A stretch of 64,000 nucleotides of DNA. Origin: Gammaproteobacteria bacterium. GTDB lineage: Bacteria > Pseudomonadota > Gammaproteobacteria > Xanthomonadales > Wenzhouxiangellaceae. Of this stretch, positions 8,892-17,881 are shown piece by piece. Made by a program: the position numbers and the translations under genes. Location of the stretch: assembly GCA_021772975.1 (NCBI GenBank), contig JAJFKY010000020.1:193559-257558 (forward strand), written 5' to 3'. The notes below the pieces were generated by a model. The model made no database searches. It was not told the DNA's origin and was given only the letters and a program-made list of their open reading frames with translations. The number at the start of each line of letters is the position of its first letter. Position 1 is the first letter of the stretch.

Positions 8892-9857
8892 TTGAGCAGC
8901 AAAGCCAACACCATTCCCATCATGCCGGATATCGCCAATGAAGTCAGCGCCAAAGTGGCTGGCAGTTTGGATTGGGTCGGGATGAATGAAGTCGAGATGC
9001 CGGTACGCATTGAAACAGCGTCTGGCGATACCATTCACTGCCCGGCGCGGATTACCGCGTTTGTTAATTTGATCAAGCCGGATGTGCAGGGCATTCATAT
9101 GTCCCGGCTGTACCTGCAGCTGGATCAGATGCTGGCGCACGAAAGCGTCAACCCGGCTACCTTAAAGAAACTGGTGCAGTCATTTCTGGCCTCGCACGAA
9201 GGTTTGAGCGACCGCGCCATGGTGCGGATCGAGTTTGATTATCTGGTGCGGCGCAAGGCTTTGGTCAGTGACAATTCCGGCTGGCGGCGTTATCCGGTCA
9301 GTGTTATTGGCCAGATGAAAGGCGAATCATTTTGTGTCGAAATGGCGCTGCAGGTGCTGTATTCGAGCACCTGTCCATGCTCGGCGGCGCTGGCACGGCA
9401 GTTGATCCAGCAACAGTTCGAGCATGATTTCGCGCAGCAAAAAAGTGTCAGCCGCGAAACTGTCAGTCAATGGCTGCGCAGTGAACAGGGCATTATGGCT
9501 ACTCCCCATAGTCAGCGCAGTGCCGCGGATATGCGGGTACGCCTGGTCGATGATCTGGCGGCCTTCCCACTGATCGATCTGGTTGATCTGGCCGAAGACG
9601 CTCTACAGACTCCCGTGCAGACAGCGGTCAAGCGTGAGGATGAGCAGGCTTTCGCCCGCCTCAACGGGCAGAATCTGATGTTTTGCGAAGACGCCGGCCG
9701 CCGCATCAAGCAGGCGCTGGAGAGTGACGATCGGATTACCGACTTCTGGGCCCGCTGCCAGCATTTTGAAAGCCTGCATCCGCACAATGCTGTTTCGGTG
9801 GTAACCAAAGGCGTGCCCGGTGGGTTTGCGCCGATTGACCGTTGTCACCGGCACTGA
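8892..9857 (+). CDS. folE2: GTP cyclohydrolase FolE2 (type IB)
   Basis: Converts GTP to 7,8-dihydroneopterin triphosphate, the first step of folate (and queuosine precursor) synthesis. The protein shows the FolE2 pattern: LDWVGMNEVEMPV near the N-terminus, a central RIEFDYLVRRKALVSDNSGWRRYPV, the STCPCSAALA metal-site cysteine, and TPHSQRS. FolE2 can work with metals other than zinc and in several proteobacteria is expressed under zinc limitation through Zur. A zur gene lies 10 kb away, but I see no clear Zur box in the short region upstream. The listed start is a TTG at 8892; an ATG at 8922 (MPDIANEVS) would shorten it by ten residues and is equally plausible. Confidence 0.94.
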   Translation: MSSKANTIPIMPDIANEVSAKVAGSLDWVGMNEVEMPVRIETASGDTIHCPARITAFVNLIKPDVQGIHMSRLYLQLDQMLAHESVNPATLKKLVQSFLASHEGLSDRAMVRIEFDYLVRRKALVSDNSGWRRYPVSVIGQMKGESFCVEMALQVLYSSTCPCSAALARQLIQQQFEHDFAQQKSVSRETVSQWLRSEQGIMATPHSQRSAADMRVRLVDDLAAFPLIDLVDLAEDALQTPVQTAVKREDEQAFARLNGQNLMFCEDAGRRIKQALESDDRITDFWARCQHFESLHPHNAVSVVTKGVPGGFAPIDRCHRH

Positions 9858-9897
9858 CTGACAGGTCAGTGCGTCTGGCCGGGGTCAGCGCAGCGGG

Positions 9898-10782
9898 TCA
9901 GTTGAGTTCACTGCGCTGCATGCCGATCTGTAACCAGCCGAGGTTAATGCCGATACGTGCTGCGGTGGTGCTGGCCCAGGCATAGGCAACCTGTTTGCCG
10001 CTGTCGTTGTCGATAACCGCCAGCCGCAACACTTCGGGCTGATCACTGCGATATATGATCCGGGCCAGTTCCACCCGGTAACCCAGGCTGCGATCAGCGT
10101 TATCAAACAGTTCAACGCTGTCGCCCTGATTATGCAATGCAAACGGCTGCGCCAGCAGCCATTCACCACTGTCCTTATCCTGTCGTCCGGCCCAGCCCTG
10201 GTAATTCAGCTGACGGTGAAATTCCAGGCGGGTGTCGTTAGCCAATACGTTGCCGGTATCCAGGTTGTACAGACGTTCGCCCAACTCAATGGTTTCGGGA
10301 TTAAGTAAAAACTCTTTAAGCAGTCCGATCGGCTGATTATCACGATTGGGCAGCCGGCACTTCTGCTGCTCGGTAGAGCCGCTGATACCGGCGCGGGCAG
10401 GGCGCAGGATCAAGCGGCAGCTGGGTCCGGTATTGCCGTTGATCAAGGGCGCAAACTCCAGCTGCAGTTCGGCCTTGGGGGTGCGGGTGAATTGCCAGAT
10501 AAACTCCCGCAGCGGAACCGCGGAATCGCTGGCGCGTTGCGCCACCAGGAACTGCCCCGGCACATCCCGGCGGCTGATATCCAGTTGTAACAGGGGAATA
10601 TCGTTGTCTTGCCGGTGCTGGGAGAAATTGCTGTATTGACCGGGCAGGCTGGTGCCCAACCGACTGATCACGTCATCCACCGACTGATTGAGCCCGTTAT
10701 CAGTGGGCGGCTGGCGGCCTGCGCAACCGCCTAATACAGTGACCAACAGAGCCAGTGTGAGTAGCGCCTTACGCATCATCAT
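9898..10782 (-). CDS. Lipoprotein, possibly a divergent CpcT/CpeT-family member
   Basis: A 294-residue protein with a lipoprotein signal (LLTLALLVTVLGGCAGR, lipidation cysteine near residue 20). The body carries a pattern loosely like the CpcT/CpeT beta-barrel fold: a CRLILRPARAGISG...QQKCRLP segment followed by TIELGERLYNLDTGNVLANDTRLEFHRQL. The assignment is tentative and rests on resemblance to the clearer family member at 19905-20540. Its start overlaps the stop of the upstream M23 peptidase gene by 4 bases, so the two are almost certainly one transcript. An envelope role is likely; no biochemical function is claimed. Confidence 0.8.
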   Translation of the reverse strand: MMMRKALLTLALLVTVLGGCAGRQPPTDNGLNQSVDDVISRLGTSLPGQYSNFSQHRQDNDIPLLQLDISRRDVPGQFLVAQRASDSAVPLREFIWQFTRTPKAELQLEFAPLINGNTGPSCRLILRPARAGISGSTEQQKCRLPNRDNQPIGLLKEFLLNPETIELGERLYNLDTGNVLANDTRLEFHRQLNYQGWAGRQDKDSGEWLLAQPFALHNQGDSVELFDNADRSLGYRVELARIIYRSDQPEVLRLAVIDNDSGKQVAYAWASTTAARIGINLGWLQIGMQRSELN

Positions 10783-11624
10783 GGGCTGGCCGGCTGCCAG
10801 TTATCCGGTTCCAGCAGCAGCATCGGATCAATACGTTGCCCGCGCCAGTTCATACGCCAGTCCAGGTGTGGTCCGCTGGCACGCCCGGTGGCGCCGATAG
10901 CACCGACATGCTGGCCTTGTTCAAGTTGCTGGCCGACCTGCACATCCACCGCGCTTAAATGCAGGAAGGTGGAGGATACGCCATGGCCATGATCGATAAT
11001 GACCGTGCCGCCGGAATAATATAAATCCGGCTCGGCCAGGGTCACGATACCGGCCGCCGGAGCGTTGATCGGGGTGCCTTCCGGGGCGGCAATATCCAGG
11101 CCGTAGTGGGGCCGCCTGGGCTCGCCGTTGAGGATTCGCTGACTACCATAAACACCACTGATACGGCCGCTGGCGGGCATGCTAAAGGTTTGCCGCCAAT
11201 CGCTGCGTGCATCCCGCCGTTGCCGGGCCGCGGCCACCAGGCCGGCCTCCCTGCTGATACGTGCGGAGACTTCCGGTGGTGGAGTTACCGTGGCCGGCGG
11301 CAGACCATCGACTCGTTCGATGGCGTAGGTACGGGCTTGCGGGTTAAGCACCCGTTCAATGGTTGGTTGTTGCGGAATACGCACGCTGAGCAGCTGTTGC
11401 CGGTCGGCATCGCGATCAAATCCCACCACAAAAAAACCATCGTCGTCGAGTGGCAGCCGTTCACCATCCAGGCTGACCAGGGCGTTGGCCGCGGTTTGCC
11501 CAACCAGCAGGCCACCCTGAACCATGGGGCCGGACAGGCTCAGGCCGGTGGTGTCAGGTTCTGACTGAGCAGCGGCGTTCAGCGCCAGTGTCAGGCAGAC
11601 AAGGGATAAACTGATTCTGAGCAT
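10779..11624 (-). CDS. M23 (LytM-type) peptidase, exported
   Basis: Exported zinc peptidase of the LytM family with a signal peptide (ISLSLVCLTLALNAAAQS). An N-terminal Ig-like region of about 100 residues precedes the peptidase domain (about 150-280). The domain carries HYGLDIA (the HxxxD zinc site), DHGHGVSSTFLHLS, and SGPHLDWRMNW where most LytM enzymes have HLH. The second histidine of the usual HxH pair is thus aspartate. I recall the same HLDWR variant in related gammaproteobacterial proteins, so the domain may still bind metal, but activity cannot be assumed. It may cut peptidoglycan cross-links or act as an activator. Coupled by a 4-base overlap to the downstream lipoprotein gene. Confidence 0.92.
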   Translation of the reverse strand: MLRISLSLVCLTLALNAAAQSEPDTTGLSLSGPMVQGGLLVGQTAANALVSLDGERLPLDDDGFFVVGFDRDADRQQLLSVRIPQQPTIERVLNPQARTYAIERVDGLPPATVTPPPEVSARISREAGLVAAARQRRDARSDWRQTFSMPASGRISGVYGSQRILNGEPRRPHYGLDIAAPEGTPINAPAAGIVTLAEPDLYYSGGTVIIDHGHGVSSTFLHLSAVDVQVGQQLEQGQHVGAIGATGRASGPHLDWRMNWRGQRIDPMLLLEPDNWQPASP

Positions 11625-11663
11625 GGCATTACCGGTTTAAGGATCGCCGCTAGTGTCGGTAGT

Positions 11664-13262
11664 TTACGGCCGGGGCGCAAGCAGCAACACCTGCCCGGGT
11701 TGCAGGATTGTACCGGCCGGCAATTGATTCCAGTTGCGCAGCGACTCCACACTGATCTGATTGCGGCGGGCTATGCGCCACAATGAATCGCCCGGTTGAA
11801 CCCGGTAGCGTTGCTTGCCGCCAGGCTTGACCGGTGCCAGCACCACCAGACTCTGGCCGGCGCGGATCCGATCCGGACTGCGCAGATTATTCCAGCGTTG
11901 CAGATTGGTGACGCTGACATTGTATTGCCGGGCGATGGTCGATAAGGATTCCCCACGGCGGATGCGATGGCTGGTGCGGTTGGCCGGCAGCAGCCCCTGC
12001 TGCAGCTTCTGCAACTCCGCCAGAGCCTCGGCATAGCCTGGAAAGCGGTTGTAGCTGGCGGTGCCGGTGCGCAGTATCTGGCCCGGCATGATGACATCAC
12101 TACGCAGCCGGTTGTGCTCACGCAGTAACGCCAATGTGGTGTTGTGCTGACGGGCCAGGGAGCCCAGGGTATCGCCGGATTTAACCGTGATGGTCTGCCA
12201 TTCGGGCGCACTGGCCGCCGGTTGTTCGGTGCTGGTGAAGGCCTGCAGAAAATCATCTGCCTTGCCGGCCGGCAGAATCAGACGGTGCGGTCCATCGGGT
12301 GGCGTAGTCCAGCGGTTCAGACCGGGGTTGAGGGCATACACTTCAGTGATCGGTAAGTCAGTCAATTGTGCGGCGTAGACGATATCCACGGGCTGTTCCA
12401 GGTTGACCGCGGTAATCAACGGCATGTCGGGAATCGCCGGCAGCTTGAGTTGATAGCGCTCCGGATTACGCAGCAGGCAGCTGAGGCCGTGCAGTTTGGG
12501 TGCAAAGCCCTTGGTTTCGCGCGGTAGCTTCAGATCAGTGGCGCGCAGACTGCGCATATTGCCACCATGCCGGGCCACGGCGCGGCTGACCCGCCCGGCC
12601 CCGGCATTATAGCCGGCCAGGGCCAGTCGCCAGTTGTCATCGAACTTTTTAAACAGGACCTGCAGATAATCCAGTGCTGCCCGGGTAGCCGCGTACATAT
12701 CGCGGCGGCCGTCGTACCAGGTATTGATTTTCAGTCCGTAATCGCGTGCCGTGGGCGCGGTAAACTGCCAGCCGCCGACGGCTGCGGCGGAAGAAAATGC
12801 AAACGTGTCGTAGGCGCTTTCCACAATCGGCAACAGCGCCATTTCATAGGGCAGTTCACGGGTTTCTATCTGATTGAGAATGTCATACAGCCAGGGGCGC
12901 GCACGCAGCATGACGCGCTGCATATAATCGCCGTGGTTACCGTACCATTCCTGCCAGGTATAGGCGGTACTGCCGGGTTCGCAATCCGGTAGACTGAATC
13001 CCCCCACCAGCCGGTCCCAGATGACCGGAATCGGTTGTTGTGCGGGCGGCGACGGAGGGCCTACGAACGGCTGCTCGCTGAACAGTTCGCGATTGGCCTG
13101 TTCGATCATGTCGTAGGCGTCATCACTGTCCGGACCAGTTGACTTGACTGCCGTACTGGCGAGTACTGGCGCAGCGGGCTGGGGTTGTTCGGGAGCGGGC
13201 GTCAGCGCGGAGCAACCCGCCAGTGCGATGAGCACCAGCAGCAGTGTGATCATTCTGAGCAT
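11664..13262 (-). CDS. mltD: Membrane-bound lytic murein transglycosylase D with three LysM domains
   Basis: Cleaves the glycan strand of peptidoglycan, forming 1,6-anhydro-muramyl ends. I chose the ATG at 13262 because it gives a clean lipoprotein signal (MLRMITLLLVLIALAGC); the frame stays open 15 codons further up. The SLT domain contains ALLPIVESAYDTFAFS, with E148 the likely catalytic acid, then GGWQFTAPTARDYGL and LALAGYNAGAGRV. Three LysM repeats follow near the C-terminus, each with a GDTL/GESL/GDSL core, for glycan binding. The neighbours gloB, the yafS-like gene, rnhA and dnaQ form the usual gammaproteobacterial cluster. Confidence 0.95.
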   Translation of the reverse strand: MLRMITLLLVLIALAGCSALTPAPEQPQPAAPVLASTAVKSTGPDSDDAYDMIEQANRELFSEQPFVGPPSPPAQQPIPVIWDRLVGGFSLPDCEPGSTAYTWQEWYGNHGDYMQRVMLRARPWLYDILNQIETRELPYEMALLPIVESAYDTFAFSSAAAVGGWQFTAPTARDYGLKINTWYDGRRDMYAATRAALDYLQVLFKKFDDNWRLALAGYNAGAGRVSRAVARHGGNMRSLRATDLKLPRETKGFAPKLHGLSCLLRNPERYQLKLPAIPDMPLITAVNLEQPVDIVYAAQLTDLPITEVYALNPGLNRWTTPPDGPHRLILPAGKADDFLQAFTSTEQPAASAPEWQTITVKSGDTLGSLARQHNTTLALLREHNRLRSDVIMPGQILRTGTASYNRFPGYAEALAELQKLQQGLLPANRTSHRIRRGESLSTIARQYNVSVTNLQRWNNLRSPDRIRAGQSLVVLAPVKPGGKQRYRVQPGDSLWRIARRNQISVESLRNWNQLPAGTILQPGQVLLLAPRP

Positions 13263-13386
13263 ACAAAAATTCGCTGGGGTAAACCTGTGATTTAATCTGC
13301 CATGCATAGTGTTATTGTTCTAAAGTGGATCAGTGCAAAGCAGGCTTGCACCGGTTACTGGCCAGGTGGCTGTCTGATGACGCCAT

Positions 13387-14247
13387 TCAGGCGGCGTCTT
13401 TCCAGCTTCTAATGACCGCTAAAACCTCATGCGGTTCCGGATCGCCGGCTGACCGCCAGCTGACCGCCTGGCCGGTCGCGCGCAACCGTTGCCGGGCGGC
13501 CTGAATAACGCTGGCCTGCCGGCTGCGTAAAAACGGATTGTAGCTTAGCTCATTTGCCAGGCTGACGGGAAGTGTCATGCGCGCCTGGGCGCGCAGTTCA
13601 GAGACCTGTTGGTAGCGTTGCTGCAGATCAGTATTATCCGGCTCGACCTGCAGGGCAAAGCGGCAATTGGACAGGGTGTACTCGTGCGCACAGCAGACCA
13701 GCAGCCCGGCGGGCAAGGCGGCCAGTTTGTCCAATGAGTCCTGCATCTGGGCCGGCGTGCCCTCAAACAGCCGGCCACAGCCGGCACTGAACAGGGTATC
13801 GCCGCAAAACAGCCAGTCCTGATTCACGAACGCAATATGGCTGCGGGTATGGCCCGGAATCTCCAGGACCTGAAAATCGATCTGCCAGGGCAGCCCCCAG
13901 TCCGTCAGGCTGACGCGGTCGCCCTCGTTGACCGTGCGGGTCACCTGAGGAATGCGGGAATCCAGCGGACCGATGACCGGCAGCGGCGCCTGTTCCGGGT
14001 TGCCCGCCGCATGGCTGGCGAGCAACGCGTCCACGCCACCGATATGATCAGCATGATGATGGGTCAGCAGGATTCCGGCCAGACGGGTGCCGCTGCGACG
14101 CAGGAACTCGCTGACCGGAGCAGCCTGTCCAGGATCGATGACCACGCAATACTGATGATCATAAAGCGTCCAGATGTAGTTATCGCTAAACGCTGGTAAA
14201 GCTGTCAGGGCGGGGATGCTGGATGCTGAAATCGTGCTTTGTGGCAT
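13387..14247 (-). CDS. gloB: Hydroxyacylglutathione hydrolase (glyoxalase II)
   Basis: Hydrolyses S-D-lactoylglutathione to D-lactate and glutathione, the second step of methylglyoxal detoxification. The metallo-beta-lactamase fold is clear: FSDNYIWTLYD, the metal motif ILLTHHHADHIGG, IPGHTRSHIAFVNQDWLFCGDTLFSAGCGR, and CAHEYTLSNCRFA. The C-terminal region (NPFLRSR) fits the glutathione-binding domain. It is slightly longer than the usual 250-260 residues because of a serine-rich N-terminal run, so a start a few codons downstream cannot be excluded. Divergent from the methyltransferase gene, which begins 36 bases away. Confidence 0.95.
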   Translation of the reverse strand: MPQSTISASSIPALTALPAFSDNYIWTLYDHQYCVVIDPGQAAPVSEFLRRSGTRLAGILLTHHHADHIGGVDALLASHAAGNPEQAPLPVIGPLDSRIPQVTRTVNEGDRVSLTDWGLPWQIDFQVLEIPGHTRSHIAFVNQDWLFCGDTLFSAGCGRLFEGTPAQMQDSLDKLAALPAGLLVCCAHEYTLSNCRFALQVEPDNTDLQQRYQQVSELRAQARMTLPVSLANELSYNPFLRSRQASVIQAARQRLRATGQAVSWRSAGDPEPHEVLAVIRSWKDAA

Positions 14248-14283
14248 GCTGGTTTGTTACTCATTAACTGATATCCTGCCTAC

Positions 14284-14955
14284 ATGCTACCAAAGTGGTT
14301 CACGCAGCAAAACCAGACTCAGCCCAGCCGCATACCCCCGACTGGACTGTGGGGTTCCACGCCACTCGGACGCAGCGTGCTGGCGGTGGAGCAGCAATTG
14401 TTACAGCGGCATCTGAGCGGGCATGAGCAGGACACCGTAGTGGAACTGGCGCCGCTGGAAATGGCGCCCGCGGAGGTGTCGCAGACGCTCAGCCTGCGCG
14501 CCGCGATCAGCACCTGGCAGACGCCCTTGCTGGCCAGCCTGGAAACACTGCCGCTACTCAGCCGTAGTGTGGATATCATGCTGTGGCGCTATCTGGGGCT
14601 GGAATGGCGTGCCCGGCGCCGTCTGCTGGCTGATGTGGCGCGGGTACTGGTGCCTGGAGGTAAGCTGATCACGGTTGCACTCAATCCGCTTGATGCCCGG
14701 GTATGGCATCTGGCCGGTATGAGCAATGTCAGCTTGCAGGTTGCCGGCGGGGTGACTACCATTGCCCGCACGCTGGGGATGCAACTGGCCGACAATAGCT
14801 GGCACGGTCCCGGCTGGTGGCGTTTTCGGCCGTTACAGGTAAGCGTGTTGCACAAAGCAACACTGGGTGGCGCGAGTCCGCGGTACACGCCTGCGGCGCG
14901 CCGCGGAACGGCACAGCCGGCTATTGCATTGAGCAGGGCATCACGGACAGGGTGA
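14284..14955 (+). CDS. SAM-dependent methyltransferase-like protein (YafS type)
   Basis: A 223-residue protein in the position of yafS, between gloB and rnhA. Visible methyltransferase features are LPLLSRSVDIMLWRYLGLEW followed by RRRLLADVARVLVPGGKLITVALNPLDARVW, the second half of a class I Rossmann methyltransferase. Motif I is weak: where a glycine-rich loop is expected the sequence reads TVVELAPLEMAPAEV. This is also true of many members of the family. The C-terminal 30 residues are low-complexity and rich in Arg and Ala. The substrate is unknown. Confidence 0.82.
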   Translation: MLPKWFTQQNQTQPSRIPPTGLWGSTPLGRSVLAVEQQLLQRHLSGHEQDTVVELAPLEMAPAEVSQTLSLRAAISTWQTPLLASLETLPLLSRSVDIMLWRYLGLEWRARRRLLADVARVLVPGGKLITVALNPLDARVWHLAGMSNVSLQVAGGVTTIARTLGMQLADNSWHGPGWWRFRPLQVSVLHKATLGGASPRYTPAARRGTAQPAIALSRASRTG

Positions 14956-14988
14956 TGGGGGCAAACTTCAGACCAATATTTGAGATGA

Positions 14989-15426
14989 ATGAAAAAACAG
15001 GTTGAGTTGTATACCGATGGCGCGTGTAGCGGTAATCCTGGCCCGGGGGGTTGGGGGGTACTGATGCGGTTTGGACGCCAGCAGCGGGAATTGTCCGGCG
15101 GCGAGCGTCAAACCACCAATAACCGGATGGAAATGATGGCGGCTATTGCCGGCCTGCAGGCGCTTAAAGAACCCTGCCGGGTTGATCTGTATACCGATTC
15201 CAAGTATCTGCTGCAGGGCGTGACCGAGTGGCTGGCGGGCTGGAAAGCTCGCGGTTGGCGAACCGCCGCTAATAAACCGGTTAAAAACACCGACTTGTGG
15301 CAGCAACTCGATGCACTGCTGGATACCAGTCAACATGAGATCCACTGGCACTGGGTGCGTGGCCACAGCGGGCATCCGGAAAATGAACACGCCGATCAAC
15401 TGGCCAGAGCGGCTATTCCGCACTGA
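14989..15426 (+). CDS. rnhA: Ribonuclease HI
   Basis: Cuts the RNA strand of RNA-DNA hybrids, removing R-loops and primers. The acidic catalytic residues sit at the E. coli positions: D10 in [18 protein letters not shown]48 in [10 protein letters not shown]70 in LYTDSKYL. The [19 protein letters not shown] segment gives the histidine and final aspartate. Length (145) is normal. dnaQ follows after about 20 bases on the same strand, the common arrangement in Gammaproteobacteria. Confidence 0.97.
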   Translation: MKKQVELYTDGACSGNPGPGGWGVLMRFGRQQRELSGGERQTTNNRMEMMAAIAGLQALKEPCRVDLYTDSKYLLQGVTEWLAGWKARGWRTAANKPVKNTDLWQQLDALLDTSQHEIHWHWVRGHSGHPENEHADQLARAAIPH

Positions 15427-15447
15427 CATCACACAGGTCATCAAGCT

Positions 15448-16143
15448 ATGCGCCAAATTGTACTGGATACCGAAACCACCGGCCTGGAACCTCAGGACGG
15501 TCACCGCATTATCGAAATCGGCGCGCTGGAACTGATTGAGCGCCGCCCGACCGGCAACAGTTTTCACCGCTACCTCAACCCCGAGCGTGAAGTGGAGGAG
15601 GGCGCGTTGCAAGTGCATGGTCTAAGCAATGAGTTTCTGCAGGACAAACAGCGGTTCGGGGAAATCAGCCGGGAATTGCTGGATTTTATTGAAGGCGCGG
15701 AATTGATCATTCACAACGCACCGTTTGATATCGGTTTTATCGATCATGAGCTGAAACTGTGCAACCAGGAACTGGGCAAGGTGGAGGACTATGCCAGTAT
15801 CCTGGATACCCTGAGCCTGGCGCGTGAGCTGCATCCCGGGCAACGCAACAGCCTGGACGCACTGTGCCGCCGCTATGAAGTAGATAACAGTAACCGCAAG
15901 CTGCACGGCGCCCTGCTGGATGCGGAATTACTGCTGGATGTTTATCTGTTAATGACCGGCGGGCAGTCGGCACTCGATCTGAACCTTAAACGTACCGTCA
16001 TCCAGGGCGGTGATGACGCGGATAATCCGGTCCGGCAGGTTGCCGCGGTAACGGTGCCCACGCATGAACTGGAACTGCATGCCCAGCGCATCGCCGCGAT
16101 CCAGCAAGGTTGTGAATCGGGTGCGCTGTGGAAGCTTGATTAG
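15448..16143 (+). CDS. dnaQ: DNA polymerase III epsilon subunit (3'-5' proofreading exonuclease)
   Basis: Proofreading subunit of the replicative polymerase. Exonuclease motif I is VLDTETTGLEP (D7, E9), motif II is IIHNAPFDIGFIDHEL, and motif III is LHGALLDAELLLDVYLLM. The C-terminal tail, needed to bind the polymerase alpha subunit in E. coli, is present and ends SGALWKLD. Length 231 is slightly shorter than the E. coli 243. It lies directly downstream of rnhA and converges on mltF. Confidence 0.96.
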   Translation: MRQIVLDTETTGLEPQDGHRIIEIGALELIERRPTGNSFHRYLNPEREVEEGALQVHGLSNEFLQDKQRFGEISRELLDFIEGAELIIHNAPFDIGFIDHELKLCNQELGKVEDYASILDTLSLARELHPGQRNSLDALCRRYEVDNSNRKLHGALLDAELLLDVYLLMTGGQSALDLNLKRTVIQGGDDADNPVRQVAAVTVPTHELELHAQRIAAIQQGCESGALWKLD

Positions 16144-16196
16144 CCTGCCTGCTATCCGCCCGAGCTGATTCTGAAAGCCAGTTGGGACAACTCAGC

Positions 16197-17678
16197 TCAG
16201 GTGTCAGCCCGGGTATCCGGGCTCCAGGCCACCAGCGGGTGATTGCGGGTATCCATCCAGGTCAGGATGTCGTAATAAGCCCGGATATTGTCCACGTAAC
16301 GTACCGCCATCGAGCCACGGGCATAGCCATATTTAAGCGTTTCGTAATGCGGCTGACGCGATAACAGCGGCAGATGCTCGCGTACCTCATCCCATCGATC
16401 CGGGTTGCCACCATGCCGCTCGGTTAATATCCGCGCGTCTTCCAGGTGCCCATAACCAATGTTATAAGCCGCCAGCGCCATCCATATGCGGTCCGGTTCA
16501 GGTATCCGCTGAGGCAGGTTGGCGATGATCGAACTCAGATAGCGGCTGCCGCCATCGATGCTCTGGGCGGGGTCGCGGCGGTCATCCACGTTCAACTCAT
16601 CAGCGGTCGAGCGGGTCAGCATCATGATCCCGCGCACGCCGGTGGGTGAAACGGCGTCAGGATTCCAGTGCGACTCCTGATAGCCTACCGCCGCCAGCAG
16701 ACGCCAGTCCATCTCATTGTTGTTGGCGGCCAGTTCAAACAGGCCGCGTAATTCTGGCAGGCGGTCGCGGATGCGATCCTGGAAAACAATGGTGTTGACC
16801 ACGTTATAAGTGTTATCGGCGGTGGTATATTTGGTGCGCAGATCGGCTAACAGACCGCTTTCTTCCAGATGATGAAAGTACACCCGCGCCTGCTGCGCCA
16901 GGGAATCATCGTCGCCGCCACGAAATACCCAGGCAAGCTGATCAGGCTGGGGAAACTCAAAAGCAGCCTCTACATGCGGATAAAACGGTTGATTCAAAAT
17001 CAGATCGGTGGAGTCGATGATGCTGTAATCGAGCTCGCCGGAGCTGACCATCTGCAGCAGATCTTCAATACCAGCCCGGTCCAGTTCCAGCCAGCTCAGT
17101 TGTGGCGTCACCGCCTGCTGCGCCTGCAGCTGTTCGATATAGCTGGAACCGGCGCTGATACCAACGGTGCCGGTGGCCAGTTCCGCCAGCGATGCCGGCC
17201 GCCGGCCGCCACGCCGGTAAACCACCGTGGGCCTGGTCTGCTGATATGCCGGGCCGAACCGGTAAGCCTGCTGGCGGGTGGGGGTCACGGTGACACCGGC
17301 TGCGACCAGGTCACCTTTGCGTCTGGTCAGTGCCGGCAGCAATTCGGTAATATCATTAAACAGCTTGATCTGTAAATCCACCCCTAGGTATTCGGCAAAG
17401 CCCTGCATCAGTTCGTAATCAAGCCCGGCCGGGCCATTCACGCCTTCATAATAGGTACTGGCGCTGTTGCGGGTCAGCATAATCAATTCACCGCGGGCGG
17501 CAATCCGCTCAAGATCGTTCGGCGTGTTGCGCGAAAACAGCCAGGGGATGCCGGTCAGCAGCACCAATGCCAGGCCGGCAGTCAGTCCCAGGCGCAGATA
17601 AAACCTGCCTGGACGACGTCGTACCGAGTTGGGTGAGTCCTGCATATTGTCAGACGCTTGCCTGCTTCCTGCCATCAT
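16197..17678 (-). CDS. mltF: Membrane-bound lytic murein transglycosylase F
   Basis: Periplasmic, membrane-attached enzyme with two domains. After a membrane segment at about residues 28-46 (LGLTAGLALVLLTGIPWLF) comes a solute-binding-like domain (GELIMLTRNSASTYYEGVNGPAGLDYELMQGFAEYLG). The SLT catalytic domain starts near residue 300 (LLAAVGYQESHWNPDAVSPTGVRGIMMLT), with the glutamate of YQESHW as the likely catalytic acid, and continues with ALAAYNIGYGHLEDA. Length is about that of E. coli MltF. GGAG lies just upstream of the paired ATG codons; a later ATG at 17645 is possible. A second lytic transglycosylase in this window besides MltD. Confidence 0.94.
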   Translation of the reverse strand: MMAGSRQASDNMQDSPNSVRRRPGRFYLRLGLTAGLALVLLTGIPWLFSRNTPNDLERIAARGELIMLTRNSASTYYEGVNGPAGLDYELMQGFAEYLGVDLQIKLFNDITELLPALTRRKGDLVAAGVTVTPTRQQAYRFGPAYQQTRPTVVYRRGGRRPASLAELATGTVGISAGSSYIEQLQAQQAVTPQLSWLELDRAGIEDLLQMVSSGELDYSIIDSTDLILNQPFYPHVEAAFEFPQPDQLAWVFRGGDDDSLAQQARVYFHHLEESGLLADLRTKYTTADNTYNVVNTIVFQDRIRDRLPELRGLFELAANNNEMDWRLLAAVGYQESHWNPDAVSPTGVRGIMMLTRSTADELNVDDRRDPAQSIDGGSRYLSSIIANLPQRIPEPDRIWMALAAYNIGYGHLEDARILTERHGGNPDRWDEVREHLPLLSRQPHYETLKYGYARGSMAVRYVDNIRAYYDILTWMDTRNHPLVAWSPDTRADT

Positions 17679-17847
17679 ACTCCAAAAGTGCTACAGCGGA
17701 TTTTCCAAAGTTATTCTGACCCTGCCGGCCGGCACAGGTTCTGACTGAGCCTGGCAGATCGATCCGATGGCGCTCAAAACAGCCTGTATCCGCGCCCAGC
17801 TGGCAATACCGGCCAGCTGCGATTAGCGACTAATTGATGCGCTGCTC

Positions 17848-17870
17848 TGTTAAAATTAACGATTTTAACA
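17848..17870. promoter_or_regulatory. Perfect inverted repeat in the gltX leader
   Basis: TGTTAAAAT, a five-base spacer TAACG, then ATTTTAACA: a perfect 9-base inverted repeat ending 11 bases before the gltX ATG and abutting its ribosome binding site. It could be an operator or a small AU-rich hairpin near the translation start. The TAAAAT half also resembles a -10 box. The role is unknown. Confidence 0.45.
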
Positions 17871-17881
17871 GGTGATACTTA

